Positions 31,101-38,632 of a stretch of DNA of 64,000 bases are shown here, piece by piece. Under the pieces are notes generated by a model. The model saw nothing but the letters and a program-made list of their open reading frames with translations, did no database searches and had not been told where the DNA came from. This DNA is from Atopobiaceae bacterium (GTDB lineage: Bacteria > Actinomycetota > Coriobacteriia > Coriobacteriales > Atopobiaceae). The number at the start of each line of letters is the position of its first letter. The stretch's first letter is position 1. Both the position numbers and the translations under genes were made by a program. Where the stretch lies: positions 310,001 through 374,000 of the forward strand of contig JALCUE010000002.1 of the NCBI GenBank assembly GCA_022655215.1, read 5' to 3'.

Positions 31101-32847
31101 CCTCGTGGATGCCAACGGTGACGCGGCTGATGGCGTCGCCTTCACCAACGACTACTCGATTCCCATCCTCGGCATCACCAAGGCGTCCGACGTGAGCCAC
31201 GCCAAGCCCGGCGTTCCCATCACCTACACGGTCACGGTCGCCAACACCGGCCACCGTGTGGCCACCAATGTGGTCACGGTCGACACCCTGCCCGAGACCC
31301 TCACCAACGTCACCGACATCTCCGATAACGGCGTGTATGACGCCGACGCCCACACCATCACGTGGACCGACGCGAGCGTGGCCGCCCTGACCGGCTCCGT
31401 GTCCCACACGTACAAGGCCTCGATCGCCGATGACGCGACTGCTGGCTCCAAGGTGACCAACACCGCAGCCATCACCGGCGGCCCCTCCACCACGACCGAC
31501 GTCACGGTCGACGCGCTCGAGCCCATCAAGCAGGACCCGCCCGTCGCCAAGACCATCACCGGTGACACGCTCGTCTACGACGTGGACTTCTCCTTCACGA
31601 TGACGGCCGCCAACGCGACCGACCCCATGCCCGAAGGTTCCACCGATGGCTCCAAGACCGTCACCCGCACGGGCGCCGGCGCGGTCGAGTTCGGTGAGAT
31701 CAGCTACGACAAGGTGGGCACCTACACCTACACGATCAGCGAGAAGGACGATGGTGCCGAGGGCTTCACCTACTCCACCACCGTCTACACCATGACCGTG
31801 ACCGTCACCAACGACGCGGGTACGCTCGAGAAGACCGTGACCTACAAGGACGCCGACGGCGTGGCCGCGACCGACGACACGATGACCTTCGACAACGGCT
31901 ACACCCTCCCGACCACGTCCATCACGGGCACCAAGGTCTGGGCCGACAACTCCGATGCCGACGGCACCCGTCCCGAGATCGGCTCCACCGCAGCCCCTCA
32001 GCTGACGGCGGCCAACGACGACGAGAGCTACGTCGCCGTCACGACCGACCCCGCGTCCGGCCCCACGTACGACTGGGTCGACAACGGCGACGGCACCTGG
32101 ACGTGGACGATCACCGGCCTGGAGAAGTTCGACTCCAATGGTGAGCCCATCGACTGGTACGCCACCGAGCAGCAGGTCGACGGCTATGACGCGCCCTCCT
32201 ATGTGAACGACGGGACCTTCTCGGCCACCACCGACAAGGCCTACGACGGTGGCACCATCACCAACACGCAGGCCGGCATGTCCGACGTCGTCCTCACCAA
32301 GGCGGTGGACAACGCCACGGCCAAGCCCGGCGACACGGTCACCTACACCCTCACGGCCACCAACAACGGCACCAAGGCCGCGGTGGGCTACTGGGTCAAG
32401 GACTACGTCCCCGAGAACACCACCTACGTCAGCTGCGACGACACCGGCACCTATGGCGCCACGCTGGCCGGCCGCGAGTACGTGAACTGGTTCTTCGAGT
32501 CGCTGCCCGCGGGCGAGTCTCGCACCATGACGCTCACGGTCAAGATCAACGAGTGCCAGGACGGCACGGAGGTCGCCAACGTGGCCCTGGGCGAGGAGAC
32601 GGGCAAGACCACGCCTCCCGCCGATCCCGGTGCCACCAATCCCGCAGGCAACCCGTCCAACAAGGTGAACCTCACGGTCGAGAACCCCACACCCGGCGTC
32701 ACGAGCGTGACCGGCTCGAACGGCTCCACGCCCGGCGGCCTCGCCAAGACCGGTGACTCCACGAACGCGCTGTTCCTGTCGCTGATGGCCACTGCGGGTC
32801 TCGTCGTGGTCGGCTGGGGCCTGAGGAGGCGCCGTCGCGAGGAGTAA
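25195..32847 (+). CDS. Giant sortase-anchored adhesin with pilin-isopeptide, Cna-B and DUF11 domains
   Basis: This 2550-aa surface protein begins at ATG 25195 after AGAGGGGAA. It has a signal peptide (about 1-40, ending SAYANE) and an Ala/Thr/Asp-rich linker (45-140). A large N-terminal adhesive region with no recognised family (150-1380) follows. Then come an SdrD-B-like domain (about 1383-1495), one InlB-type repeat (about 1502-1585), and three streptococcal-pilin-isopeptide-like domains (about 1587-1985). A DUF11-like domain, a fourth pilin-like domain, a Cna-B domain (TGTKVWADNSDADGTRP, about 2241-2360) and a second DUF11 domain complete it. The sorting signal LAKTGD (about 2515), a membrane helix and RRRRREE end the protein. 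It is likely a stalked adhesin stabilised by Lys-Asn isopeptide bonds. Base composition changes inside the gene. Confidence 0.88.
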   Translation: MNKWTRGTWGKLLMVTLDVLMVFTMSPWASVQSAYANEISSIMSGDQGIATASDEPATAAEQTADAADATDSATTDATTDATTTEQPAADVPATTEASSGADQSTADVPADSSSTSSDQQAAAPVASAQSDEGISAQAEGDGPNTFSLLVQNSSGGLLDTTNVNLGDNTVINPQVTFQAATGTTTASTLVLTLPDYYSLDDSFTVKSYGNYEITAIENDTTNNAGATRNKITLKIPASKDANNPSTVVMSFNCNLNRNTIDDTRANAERDGSWTPNGTTAIPATTGVKVTSDNNGSKTLTQDITYTLKTYTGIDVSFSDVANTVQNWWYAWDGGGDITEHGKVSYGGYKNPALKVTYALPDAYSYGTAKAKSVVITAPDGYTFLDYTPQVLTGTSGTIGKNLSSGTTVVFSQDKKTATITWADDYSDADLKRWIGFIHVMPSDSYWTQSNQNEGALIPSGTQFKFNTTVTLADGSSYSLTPTKTVYRYYGTVNEAAQEGGIKGTGSYADKVILEKVSAGSSHTTGDVSPYPSAIASFTNDKRNAYNDNRTFVPTSDGNPTTTTATIDSHILATDLTVNGDAGKFDSNNAQGNNDNGHDMATRKLSTLVVYTNLHPDGITVDFSDQTAPSSFKLSKYVTLADGEYINKVEMTYSKYSYTSSSMTKLVYSVASDATNGSLYPITYTIKTTPTNSPVEESSTMNYVLVDNSSCPTWWFGTDSWSSTDYVNGTYGDNSDGGDGFACRITDTFVGDVKDDSGTVQKSSGILSTLVNPTFSCVPNSSTTSCMSSYFTNGKIHMRAVMGTGWTATVTTISAEELKAGGDSLVGAHTYTATSPSGATGDYTWDLYSTGSIPSDQIITGVVISKQGTLDISSLSNKWDGSTNGVAVDKTLFSFGMDKRETVPLTGLYYGADHKPNGVVGFSPMYASGIYTNGLLDPTKNLFSVKYDNCADVDGRHSQTGGYPVVQTTGIDLKGADLLTPSKVSTTWSGTIRQDAQTTLEADVSLTAACYGSPELYSVSGDTFYLKLSNQEYVSFVPGTAKVDGVSDPDATVVEINGSKYLKIANRATEATRKAVTSGTGTNGTTATFEPWKVTFDVYSSPTTPTNTTLQLVENSGSWLDLASGDVYEYEEDGTTHRTAIQSTHTWFAAINSTWASTVGRNSNCKDDPLGLYTATAATDLNWAIPVTGLKLKPNANAASGVTMLPGVDGSYQSQVQPVKSYQEGKLTTAITIAPGLQEDLKTLESVIKIPRVDDTLTTDTTLTSDVSLYLTGPITVKADVTDAASESPTVEYSTDGGTTWLTAAEVAALGGDDPWGQVTHIRLTDDIIKAGDACTLQMPMRTEASADGVGCEGHAYMEAVYSTENIKSTSNRTNTYSFGPDVVSGTAWYDADLDGMIGASETKYANAKVELFSGDPTVAANKVGETTTDADGKYSFSTESYKDLSVVVTLPDGYKTTTYGARTDNKFTAEQTGTGSNAAGTIAAVNTGDVTGLDVGITPRVILSYDGNEATSGSAPVAATDYDSGDTVTVADNTGATVDPAVPYVKTGYTFAGWNTQANGGGTAYAAGDTFDITESTTLYAQWTKDVTTALNGTKSITGATTPTNDVKTFSFDMAAGDDDTRTAITDGDIVMPESTSATCQASSATAGTITFSGITFKKVGTYTFDLTEGGTMAAGYTKDSRTVTATVVVTRNTANELVAAITYAGGSDETQTAKATFANAYAVTATTSALTGTKTVTGDPTVSAKDFTFTVTPKTGDTTGYTMPTSTSATASGVQTGTDGTFTFGDITFTKAGTYTFEITEDDLPATGFGGYTKDGRTVTATVTVTDTASVLSAAVTYAGGSDSTSTDKATFENTYGVAPVTVNSADKAGITKTVTGDTPETMPTFTYTCVADQANPDGVTGLKTSATTTGAGTTDFGKATFTKAGVYKYTISETDDAPDTNWTYSTATYTWTVTVTNDNGTLEAAQTLVDANGDAADGVAFTNDYSIPILGITKASDVSHAKPGVPITYTVTVANTGHRVATNVVTVDTLPETLTNVTDISDNGVYDADAHTITWTDASVAALTGSVSHTYKASIADDATAGSKVTNTAAITGGPSTTTDVTVDALEPIKQDPPVAKTITGDTLVYDVDFSFTMTAANATDPMPEGSTDGSKTVTRTGAGAVEFGEISYDKVGTYTYTISEKDDGAEGFTYSTTVYTMTVTVTNDAGTLEKTVTYKDADGVAATDDTMTFDNGYTLPTTSITGTKVWADNSDADGTRPEIGSTAAPQLTAANDDESYVAVTTDPASGPTYDWVDNGDGTWTWTITGLEKFDSNGEPIDWYATEQQVDGYDAPSYVNDGTFSATTDKAYDGGTITNTQAGMSDVVLTKAVDNATAKPGDTVTYTLTATNNGTKAAVGYWVKDYVPENTTYVSCDDTGTYGATLAGREYVNWFFESLPAGESRTMTLTVKINECQDGTEVANVALGEETGKTTPPADPGATNPAGNPSNKVNLTVENPTPGVTSVTGSNGSTPGGLAKTGDSTNALFLSLMATAGLVVVGWGLRRRRREE

Positions 32848-32917
32848 CGGGAGGTCCGCGAGACCCCATCGGCGGTCTTCTCGGCCGTCAGTTCGGAATG
32901 TATTTAATTAATCGTTT

Positions 32918-32960
32918 CATCACCCCATCGACGCCAGATGCAGACGCCGGTGGGGTGATG
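32918..32960. terminator. Hairpin after second giant adhesin gene
   Basis: CATCACCCCA (32918-32927) and TGGGGTGATG (32951-32960) form a perfect 10-bp stem with a 23-base loop, about 70 bases after the adhesin stop. No T-tract follows, so it could be a terminator or a regulatory stem for the next gene. Confidence 0.4.
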
Positions 32961-32984
32961 CCTTCGGTCCGCTTATCTGCCAAA

Positions 32985-33040
32985 TTGCTAGCAAATGGAT
33001 GTTAAAACCGCTAGGGTACAAGCTAAAGGTGGCATATTAT
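32985..33040 (+). promoter_or_regulatory. Promoter region of orphan LytTR operon
   Basis: A perfect palindrome TTGCTAGCAA (32985-32994) is followed by two more GCTA-containing sites (CGCTAGGG near 33009, AGCTAAAG near 33021). A TATTAT -10 hexamer lies at 33035-33040. The -35 position (TAGGGT) is poor, which suggests activator dependence. LytTR proteins bind direct repeats upstream of such promoters, so autoregulation is possible. Confidence 0.4.
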
Positions 33041-33084
33041 GCGCCAGCCTTGGCGACTCGATCGACGCCGTTTGGAGGTATGGG

Positions 33085-33927
33085 ATGCAAGTCGCGATAT
33101 GTGATGGCAAGACGAACGAACTGTCCAGCCTCACGGGGTTCGTGAGGCAGCTGTTCGCCTCGAAGCGGATCCCGCTCACGTGCTACTCGTTCGCGGACGG
33201 GGCCCTCCTTCTGGAGGCCCTCAACAACAGCGGGTCAAAGCCTGACATCATCGTGCTCGACGTCGACGTGGAGCCGGGTAAGGGCGTGTCCGCCGCCCAT
33301 TCCGGGGTCGATGACCCCATGCTGCCCGAAGCTCCCGGGATCGTCCTGGGCCACAGGCTCCGCGCGTCGGGCTTCTCGGGCATCCTCGTGTTCGTCTCCC
33401 GCACCACCGACCAGACGCTGCCGGCCTTCGACGTGGGCGCCTTCAACTACGCGCTCAAGGGTGGCGAGTCCCAGGAGTCGAACCGCAGCCGCTTCGAGCA
33501 CATCATGCTCAAGGCAGCCGCCACGGTCCTGAAGAGGGGCCGTCGCTATCTGCTCCTCGACGGCGTCGACCGCAGGTGCAACGTCGCCATCGACTCCATC
33601 AGGTACTTCGAGGTGGGCCGGCGCCTGGTCACCTGCCATTACGCAGATGACGATGGGGCCGATCAGGAGTTCGAGTTCGTCTCCACGCTCGACAAGGTCG
33701 AGGTCAAGCTCGCGAACTTCGGCTTCATAAGGTGCCATCGCGCCTATGTGGTGAACCTCGGCTACGTGGTTCGCTGCTCCGCGTCCGAGCTCGAGCTCAT
33801 GGATGGCACGAGCATCCCCGTGGGCCGTTCCAAGCGCGAGGCCGTGAGCCAGGCCTTCTCGCAGCTCACCGGGGGGCATCCGAAGGAGGATCTGAGGGTA
33901 GTGGGTCCAGATGGCCGCAACGTCTAA
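33085..33927 (+). CDS. Orphan LytTR-family response regulator
   Basis: The 280-aa protein has an N-terminal receiver-like domain (about 1-155) with probable acceptor D59 in IIVLDVDVEPG. It has an ICDG opening in place of the usual acidic pair, and about 20 extra residues after the acceptor loop. The LytTR DNA-binding domain (about 170-270) shows SIRYFEVGRRLVTCHY, FIRCHRAYVVNLGYV and IPVGRSKREAV. ATG 33085 is chosen because GGAGG lies 6 bases upstream. No kinase gene is adjacent. The gene overlaps the next by 17 bases, so the downstream membrane proteins are likely co-expressed partners or targets. Confidence 0.8.
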   Translation: MQVAICDGKTNELSSLTGFVRQLFASKRIPLTCYSFADGALLLEALNNSGSKPDIIVLDVDVEPGKGVSAAHSGVDDPMLPEAPGIVLGHRLRASGFSGILVFVSRTTDQTLPAFDVGAFNYALKGGESQESNRSRFEHIMLKAAATVLKRGRRYLLLDGVDRRCNVAIDSIRYFEVGRRLVTCHYADDDGADQEFEFVSTLDKVEVKLANFGFIRCHRAYVVNLGYVVRCSASELELMDGTSIPVGRSKREAVSQAFSQLTGGHPKEDLRVVGPDGRNV

Positions 33928-34816
33928 CCGCGCCCGAGCCATCGTCGCGGCCGTGCTGGTCGCGCTCGTGGTGGGCGTCGCGCTCTCGATCCCCACGACG
34001 GCCTACGCCGAGACCGTTCCCGAGGGCGAGCCGCCCGCGGAGGCGACCGAGGCCTGTCCCGCCGGTGGCGAGCATGACTTCTCGGCCACGGTGGTCCAGC
34101 AGGCGACCGAGGACGTCGACGGCGTCAGGCGCTACACCTGCACGAAGTGCGGCTACACCTTCGACATGCTCATCCCGCACACGGGTCATGACTGGGGTCC
34201 GTGGGTGATCGACCAGGAGCCGACCTGCACCAGCGAGGGGCTCGAGCATCGCACCTGCAACCGATACCCCGACAACCCCCATACCGAGTACGAGGTCCTG
34301 CCCATGCTCTCGTCCGACGGTGAGCACACGTGGGTCGAGTCCGACCGCCTGGAGCCCACGGCGACCGAGGACGGCTGGGTGAAGTGGACCTGCTCGGTCT
34401 GCGGCGCCACCTACACGGAGACGCTTCCGGCCACAGGCGTCGTCTCAGAGGCGACCCCTGACGCCACGACCACCGCCGAGACCGCCGAGACCGCCGAGGC
34501 TCCCGCCGCGGAGCCGACGACCACCGAGCCGGCCACCACACAGGAACCCGCCGCCACGACGAGCGAGCCCACGACGGAGACCGAGGCCCCGGCGGACCCG
34601 GGGTTCTGGTCGTTCGCGCCCACCGTGGTGGACGTCGCATGCGCGACCATCGACCTCGCGGCCGTCGCCGTGGCGGCGATCCTCGTCGTACCCCTGGTGC
34701 CCGTGCTGATTTGGGTGCGTCGCAGGCGCGAGGCCGCGCTTGACGCGTATCTCGATGACGCGACCGACGACGATGACGGCGACGACGATGATGCCGATGG
34801 AGGCGAGGACGAATGA
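33911..34816 (+). CDS. Secreted membrane-anchored protein with CxxC repeats and acidic tail
   Basis: The 301-aa protein has a signal peptide (about 1-35, ending TTAYAET). Two or three repeats of a small module follow, with patterns TCTKCGYTF, PTCTSEGLEHRTCNRY and TCSVCGATYTETLPATG. This resembles cysteine-pair 'H.W......aTCt..G...r.C..Cg' modules seen in gut bacterial surface proteins (from general knowledge). A Thr/Ala/Glu/Pro linker (175-235), one C-terminal membrane helix (about 245-275), RRRR and a very acidic tail (DDATDDDDGDDDDADGGEDE) complete it. The internal LPATG is not followed by a helix and is not a sorting signal. It overlaps the LytTR gene by 17 bases and the next gene by 4. 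Function unknown; metal binding or extracytoplasmic sensing is inference. Confidence 0.65.
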   Translation: MAATSNRARAIVAAVLVALVVGVALSIPTTAYAETVPEGEPPAEATEACPAGGEHDFSATVVQQATEDVDGVRRYTCTKCGYTFDMLIPHTGHDWGPWVIDQEPTCTSEGLEHRTCNRYPDNPHTEYEVLPMLSSDGEHTWVESDRLEPTATEDGWVKWTCSVCGATYTETLPATGVVSEATPDATTTAETAETAEAPAAEPTTTEPATTQEPAATTSEPTTETEAPADPGFWSFAPTVVDVACATIDLAAVAVAAILVVPLVPVLIWVRRRREAALDAYLDDATDDDDGDDDDADGGEDE

Positions 34817-35025
34817 CGATCCTCAACGTGCTGAGCTTCCTGCTCCTCGCGGGCGTGGTCGTGGCCTGCGTGCTCGTGGTGCGCCACGTGCGCTCGCAGG
34901 TCGACGCGGCCGATGGCCTCGGCGAGGTCAATGACCTGGGCGAGGACGCATCGACCGACGACGGCACCTACGTGGGTCGGATGGGCGACGGCGACGCGGA
35001 CGACATGCCGCCTGCGGACGTCTAG
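34813..35025 (+). CDS. Small single-pass membrane protein
   Basis: The 70-aa protein has one membrane helix near the N-terminus (TILNVLSFLLLAGVVVACVL, residues 2-21). A basic RHVRSQ stop-transfer segment and an acidic, Asp/Gly-rich C-terminal tail follow. Its start overlaps the stop of the preceding gene by four bases (ATGA), so the three genes from 33085 form one unit. The acidic tail echoes that of the upstream protein. I do not recognise the family. The unit ends 51 bases before the convergent adenine deaminase gene. Confidence 0.6.
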   Translation: MTILNVLSFLLLAGVVVACVLVVRHVRSQVDAADGLGEVNDLGEDASTDDGTYVGRMGDGDADDMPPADV

Positions 35026-35076
35026 GAGCACCCGCCCCTCGGCGTCGGCGCGGCCTGCCGTCCCTGCTTCCGCCGG

Positions 35077-36921
35077 CTACTCCACCACGAGCGGCTCGAA
35101 CTGGAACGTAAGGCAGTTCACGTAGCCACGGTCGGTGAGTCGCAGCTCGGGGATGCAGGCGAGCGACATCCCGCCCATGGTCATGAACGGGCTGGGCATG
35201 GTGCAACCCATGTCCGACCAGGCCTGCTCGATGACGCTGACGTCGTCCGAGACGCGCTCCACGCGCTCGTCGCTCATGAGACCGGCCACCGGCAGGCGGA
35301 CCAGGCCGAGGACCTTCCCGTCGGCTACGGCGACCTCGCCTCCGCCGCACTCCGCGAGCGTGTTGGCCGCGAGTGCCATGTCGGCGTCGTTATCGCCCAT
35401 GACGAGCAGGTTGTGCGCGTCGTGAGCGACGGTCTGGGCCAGCGCCCCGTGGATGCCGAAGCCGTGGACGAACCCGGCCGCGTGCTTGCCGGTGGCGTGA
35501 TGACGCTCGAACACGAACACCTTGAGCAGGTCGGTGTCCTTGTCGGCCGTGATCTCGCCGTTCGCCACGGGTGCCTCGAGGGTGAGGTCCTTGGTGATGG
35601 TCTGGCCGGGGTTCACGCCCATCGCGCGCACGGCCACGTGGCCGTCGGGGATGGGGGAGCCGTCGGCGGTCACGGCGGGGATGGTGAACGTGGACTCGTC
35701 GATCGTCTCGCCCAGGTTCATGGTGTGCGTGAGCCAGTCGGGGTAGGCGAACGGCTCGACGTCGAAGTCGGCCTTGCCGTCGTGGGCCACGACGTCGCCG
35801 TCGATCATCACCAACGTGGCCTCGAAGTCCGTGAGGTCGCGGAGGAGTACGAGGTCGGCGCACTTGCCGGGGGCGACCGATCCCATGTCCGCCTGCACGC
35901 CGAAGCATGTGGCGGTGTTGATGGTGACCATCTGGATGGCCGTGACGGCGTCGATGCCCAGGCTCACGGCGAGGCGCAGGATGCGGTCGAGATGGCCGTC
36001 CCCCACGATGGTGTGCGGATGGTTGTCGTCGGAGACCAGGCAGCACAGACGCGTGTCGATGTCGTGGTCCACGATGGCGGGCGCGAGGTCGGTGAGGTTG
36101 TGCCATGCGGAGCCCTCGCGGAGCTGTGCGTACATGCCCAGGCGGAGCTTGGTCGTGACGTCGGCCGCGGAGACGGACTCATGGCAGGCCGAGACGCCCG
36201 ACGCGATGTAGGCGTTGAGGCCGCGGTCGCGCTCGGGGACGGAGTAGTGGCCGGTCACGCACTTGTCGTTCCTGAGCGTCGCGTCGATCTCGCCCAGGGT
36301 GTTGTCATCGGCGGCGAGCACGCCGGGGAAGTTCATCATCTCGCCCAGCGCCACCACCGAGTCCCAGCCCATGGTCTCGGCCACGTCGGCGGCGTCGATG
36401 GAGCTGCCCGTGTCCTCGAACCCGGGGACGGCCGGCACGCAGGAGGGCGTGGTGAACATGGCCTTGAGCGGCACGCGACGCGCGTCGTCCACCATGACCG
36501 AGACGCCCTTGAGGCCGGCGACGTTGGCCATCTCGTGCGGGTCCATGTAGATGCCCGTGGTCCCGTGCGGCACGACGGCGCGCGCGTATTCGCCCACGCC
36601 GACCATCGCGCTCTCCACGTGCATGTGACCGTCCATGAAGCCGGGGGAGAGGAACAGCCCCGTGGCGTCGATGACCCTCGTCTCGGGGCCGATGCAGTGC
36701 TCGGCGGTGTGGGCCTCGCCGCTTTCGGGTTCGGTCATGCCCACATAGGCCACGCGACCGGCCGCGATGGCCACGTCGACGTCGTCCACGAGCTCGCGCG
36801 TGCACACGTCCACCAGCGTGGCGTGCCGGATGACGACGTCGGCCGGCTCCTGACCCTGAGCGACGCGCACCAGCGTGGCATTGCATTCCCAAAGGGGCCT
36901 CTTGCAGAACCTGTTGATCAT
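35077..36921 (-). CDS. ade: Adenine deaminase
   Basis: The 614-aa amidohydrolase converts adenine to hypoxanthine and ammonia in purine salvage. The metal-binding motif GFMDGHMHVES (around residue 90) and HGTTGIYMDPHE identify the Ade/AdeC family. CHESVSAADVTTKLRLGMYAQLREGSAW and LVSDDNHPHTIVGDGHLD supply later catalytic residues. The C-terminal Ade domain carries AHDAHNLLVMGDNDADMALA and ends with PFMTMGGMSLACIPELRLTD. ATG 36921 follows GGAGCGGAG. Length is close to the bacterial norm (about 580-600). The gene is divergent from the aminotransferase at 37128; the 206-base gap shows no purine riboswitch that I can recognise. Confidence 0.93.
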   Translation of the reverse strand: MINRFCKRPLWECNATLVRVAQGQEPADVVIRHATLVDVCTRELVDDVDVAIAAGRVAYVGMTEPESGEAHTAEHCIGPETRVIDATGLFLSPGFMDGHMHVESAMVGVGEYARAVVPHGTTGIYMDPHEMANVAGLKGVSVMVDDARRVPLKAMFTTPSCVPAVPGFEDTGSSIDAADVAETMGWDSVVALGEMMNFPGVLAADDNTLGEIDATLRNDKCVTGHYSVPERDRGLNAYIASGVSACHESVSAADVTTKLRLGMYAQLREGSAWHNLTDLAPAIVDHDIDTRLCCLVSDDNHPHTIVGDGHLDRILRLAVSLGIDAVTAIQMVTINTATCFGVQADMGSVAPGKCADLVLLRDLTDFEATLVMIDGDVVAHDGKADFDVEPFAYPDWLTHTMNLGETIDESTFTIPAVTADGSPIPDGHVAVRAMGVNPGQTITKDLTLEAPVANGEITADKDTDLLKVFVFERHHATGKHAAGFVHGFGIHGALAQTVAHDAHNLLVMGDNDADMALAANTLAECGGGEVAVADGKVLGLVRLPVAGLMSDERVERVSDDVSVIEQAWSDMGCTMPSPFMTMGGMSLACIPELRLTDRGYVNCLTFQFEPLVVE

Positions 36922-37127
36922 TCGCTCCGCTCCCGTCTTCCGAAGGACATCGTCTCGTTGGCGTAAGGGTATCCCATCCGCATGCCCGCCGCCGACGTCT
37001 TCCCGTTGGAATACACTGTCGTGACACGCTTGAATCACAGCGAGCAGCTAGGCGATATGGCGGAGCGCACGCCGCGCGACATGGTGCCGGTCGAGAGGAC
37101 CGCCGCACCTGACGACAGGGGGATCGC

Positions 37128-38300
37128 ATGCAGGAGCTCAGCAGGAAGACGGCAAGCTTCACCGACTCGGTGATCAGACGCATGACGCGGGTCTCGGCGA
37201 AGTACGACGCGATCAACCTCAGCCAGGGCTTCCCCGACTTCGACCCACCCGCGGCCATCACCGACCGCCTCGCCGAGGTGGCCCACGAGGGGCCGCACCA
37301 GTACGCGATCACCTGGGGCGCGCAGAACTTCCGCGAGGCCCTGGCCGCCAAGCAGTCCCCGCTCATGGGCATCGACATCGATCCCGACAGGAACGTCGTC
37401 GTGACCTGCGGCTCGACCGAGGCCATGATGTGCTCGGTCATGACCGTGGCGAACCCCGGCGACCGCGTGGTGATCTTCTCGCCGTTCTACGAGAACTACG
37501 GCGCCGACTCGATCCTGTGCGGGGCCGAGCCCACCTACGTCGAGCTCCACGCCCCCGACTTCACCTTCGACGAGGCCGAGCTCGAGGCCGCCTGTGCGCG
37601 TCCGTCGACCAAGGCGCTCATCCTCTGCAACCCGTCCAATCCCTGCGGCCACGTCTTCAGCCGAGACGAGCTCCTCGCCATCGCGCGCATCGTCGAGCGC
37701 CACGACCTCTATGTGATCACCGACGAGGTCTACGAGCACATCGTCTACGCGCCCGACGTGCACACCTACTTCGCCGGTCTGCCGGGGATGGCCGAGCGCA
37801 CCATCTCGTGCAGCTCGCTTTCCAAGACCTACTCCATCACCGGATGGCGCCTGGGCTATGTCATCGCGACGTCCGAGGTGACCGACCGCGTCAAGAAGGT
37901 GCACGACTTCCTCACCGTAGGCGCCGCCGCTCCCCTCATGGAGGCCGCGGTCGCGGGCCTGCGTCTGCCGCGGTCCTACTACGATGACCTGGCCGCGCTC
38001 TACGCCCACAAGCGCTCCCTGTTCTGCGACGGGCTCGATCGGCTGGGAATCGCCCACGTCAAGCCGCAGGGCGCCTACTACGTCATGTGCGACATCTCCG
38101 ACTTCGGCTACGACTCAGACGAGGAGTTCTGCGTCGAGCTCTGCCGTCGCGTCGGCGTGGGCGCGGTGCCCGGCAGCTGCTTCTTCAACGCCCCCGAGAA
38201 CCGCTTCGTGCGCTTCCACTTCGCCAAGTCCGACGAGGTCCTGAACGCAGCGCTCGAGCGCCTCGCCGGCTGGCACGACCTCATGGGACGCGACGCGTAG
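37128..38300 (+). CDS. Class I/II PLP-dependent aminotransferase (methionine/kynurenine-type)
   Basis: The 390-aa soluble transaminase has LSQGFPDFDPP at the N-terminus, the substrate-carboxylate turn CNPSNPCGHVFSRDEL, ITDEVYEHIVY with the PLP-contacting Asp and Tyr, and the PLP lysine about K233 in SSLSKTYSITGWRLGY. The NLSQGFPDF opening is typical of kynurenine aminotransferase/glutamine transaminase K-like and methionine aminotransferases such as YbdL and MtnE. The amino-acid substrate cannot be assigned from sequence. AGGGGGA lies upstream of the ATG. It is distinct from the aminotransferase at 1128. Confidence 0.88.
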   Translation: MQELSRKTASFTDSVIRRMTRVSAKYDAINLSQGFPDFDPPAAITDRLAEVAHEGPHQYAITWGAQNFREALAAKQSPLMGIDIDPDRNVVVTCGSTEAMMCSVMTVANPGDRVVIFSPFYENYGADSILCGAEPTYVELHAPDFTFDEAELEAACARPSTKALILCNPSNPCGHVFSRDELLAIARIVERHDLYVITDEVYEHIVYAPDVHTYFAGLPGMAERTISCSSLSKTYSITGWRLGYVIATSEVTDRVKKVHDFLTVGAAAPLMEAAVAGLRLPRSYYDDLAALYAHKRSLFCDGLDRLGIAHVKPQGAYYVMCDISDFGYDSDEEFCVELCRRVGVGAVPGSCFFNAPENRFVRFHFAKSDEVLNAALERLAGWHDLMGRDA

Positions 38301-38398
38301 CGCGTGTCCGTCGCGCCCGCTTCCCGGAGGCCACGTAAGCCCTCGGTAAGGAGCCCGTGCCCATTTGGTGTGCCTGATGAGCGCACTGTCCACTCGGC

Positions 38399-38404
38399 TA
38401 TACT
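38399..38404 (+). promoter_or_regulatory. -10 element of SRP RNA gene
   Basis: TATACT lies 10-12 bases before the predicted 5' end of the SRP RNA at about 38415. A weak TGATGA is found 18 bases upstream of it. Confidence 0.5.
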
Positions 38405-38414
38405 CATTCAGGAA

Positions 38415-38519
<105 letters not shown>

Positions 38520-38632
38520 TCATCCATATCGAGACGCGCGGGCATCGCCCGCGAACGCCTGCCAGCTGGCAATCGCCAAGCCAGGCCCGCCGCGGCGCAG
38601 GCCGCATCCCACACGGAGGAGACGGACCACCA

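Noticed and set aside
34425-34440. LPATG motif in the 301-aa CxxC protein
   Set aside because: It lies mid-protein, is followed by a hydrophilic linker of over 50 residues, and is not adjacent to the membrane helix, so it is not a sortase signal.
37092-37109. 18-bp match between the region before the aminotransferase and the 5' end of the second Mg2+ ATPase gene
   Set aside because: CGAGAGGACCGCCGCACC is short and compositionally biased in this DNA. A single shared copy without extended similarity is plausibly chance.
36982-37173. Short ORF overlapping the start of the second aminotransferase gene
   Set aside because: It runs into the aminotransferase in another frame and lacks a ribosome site and any conserved feature.
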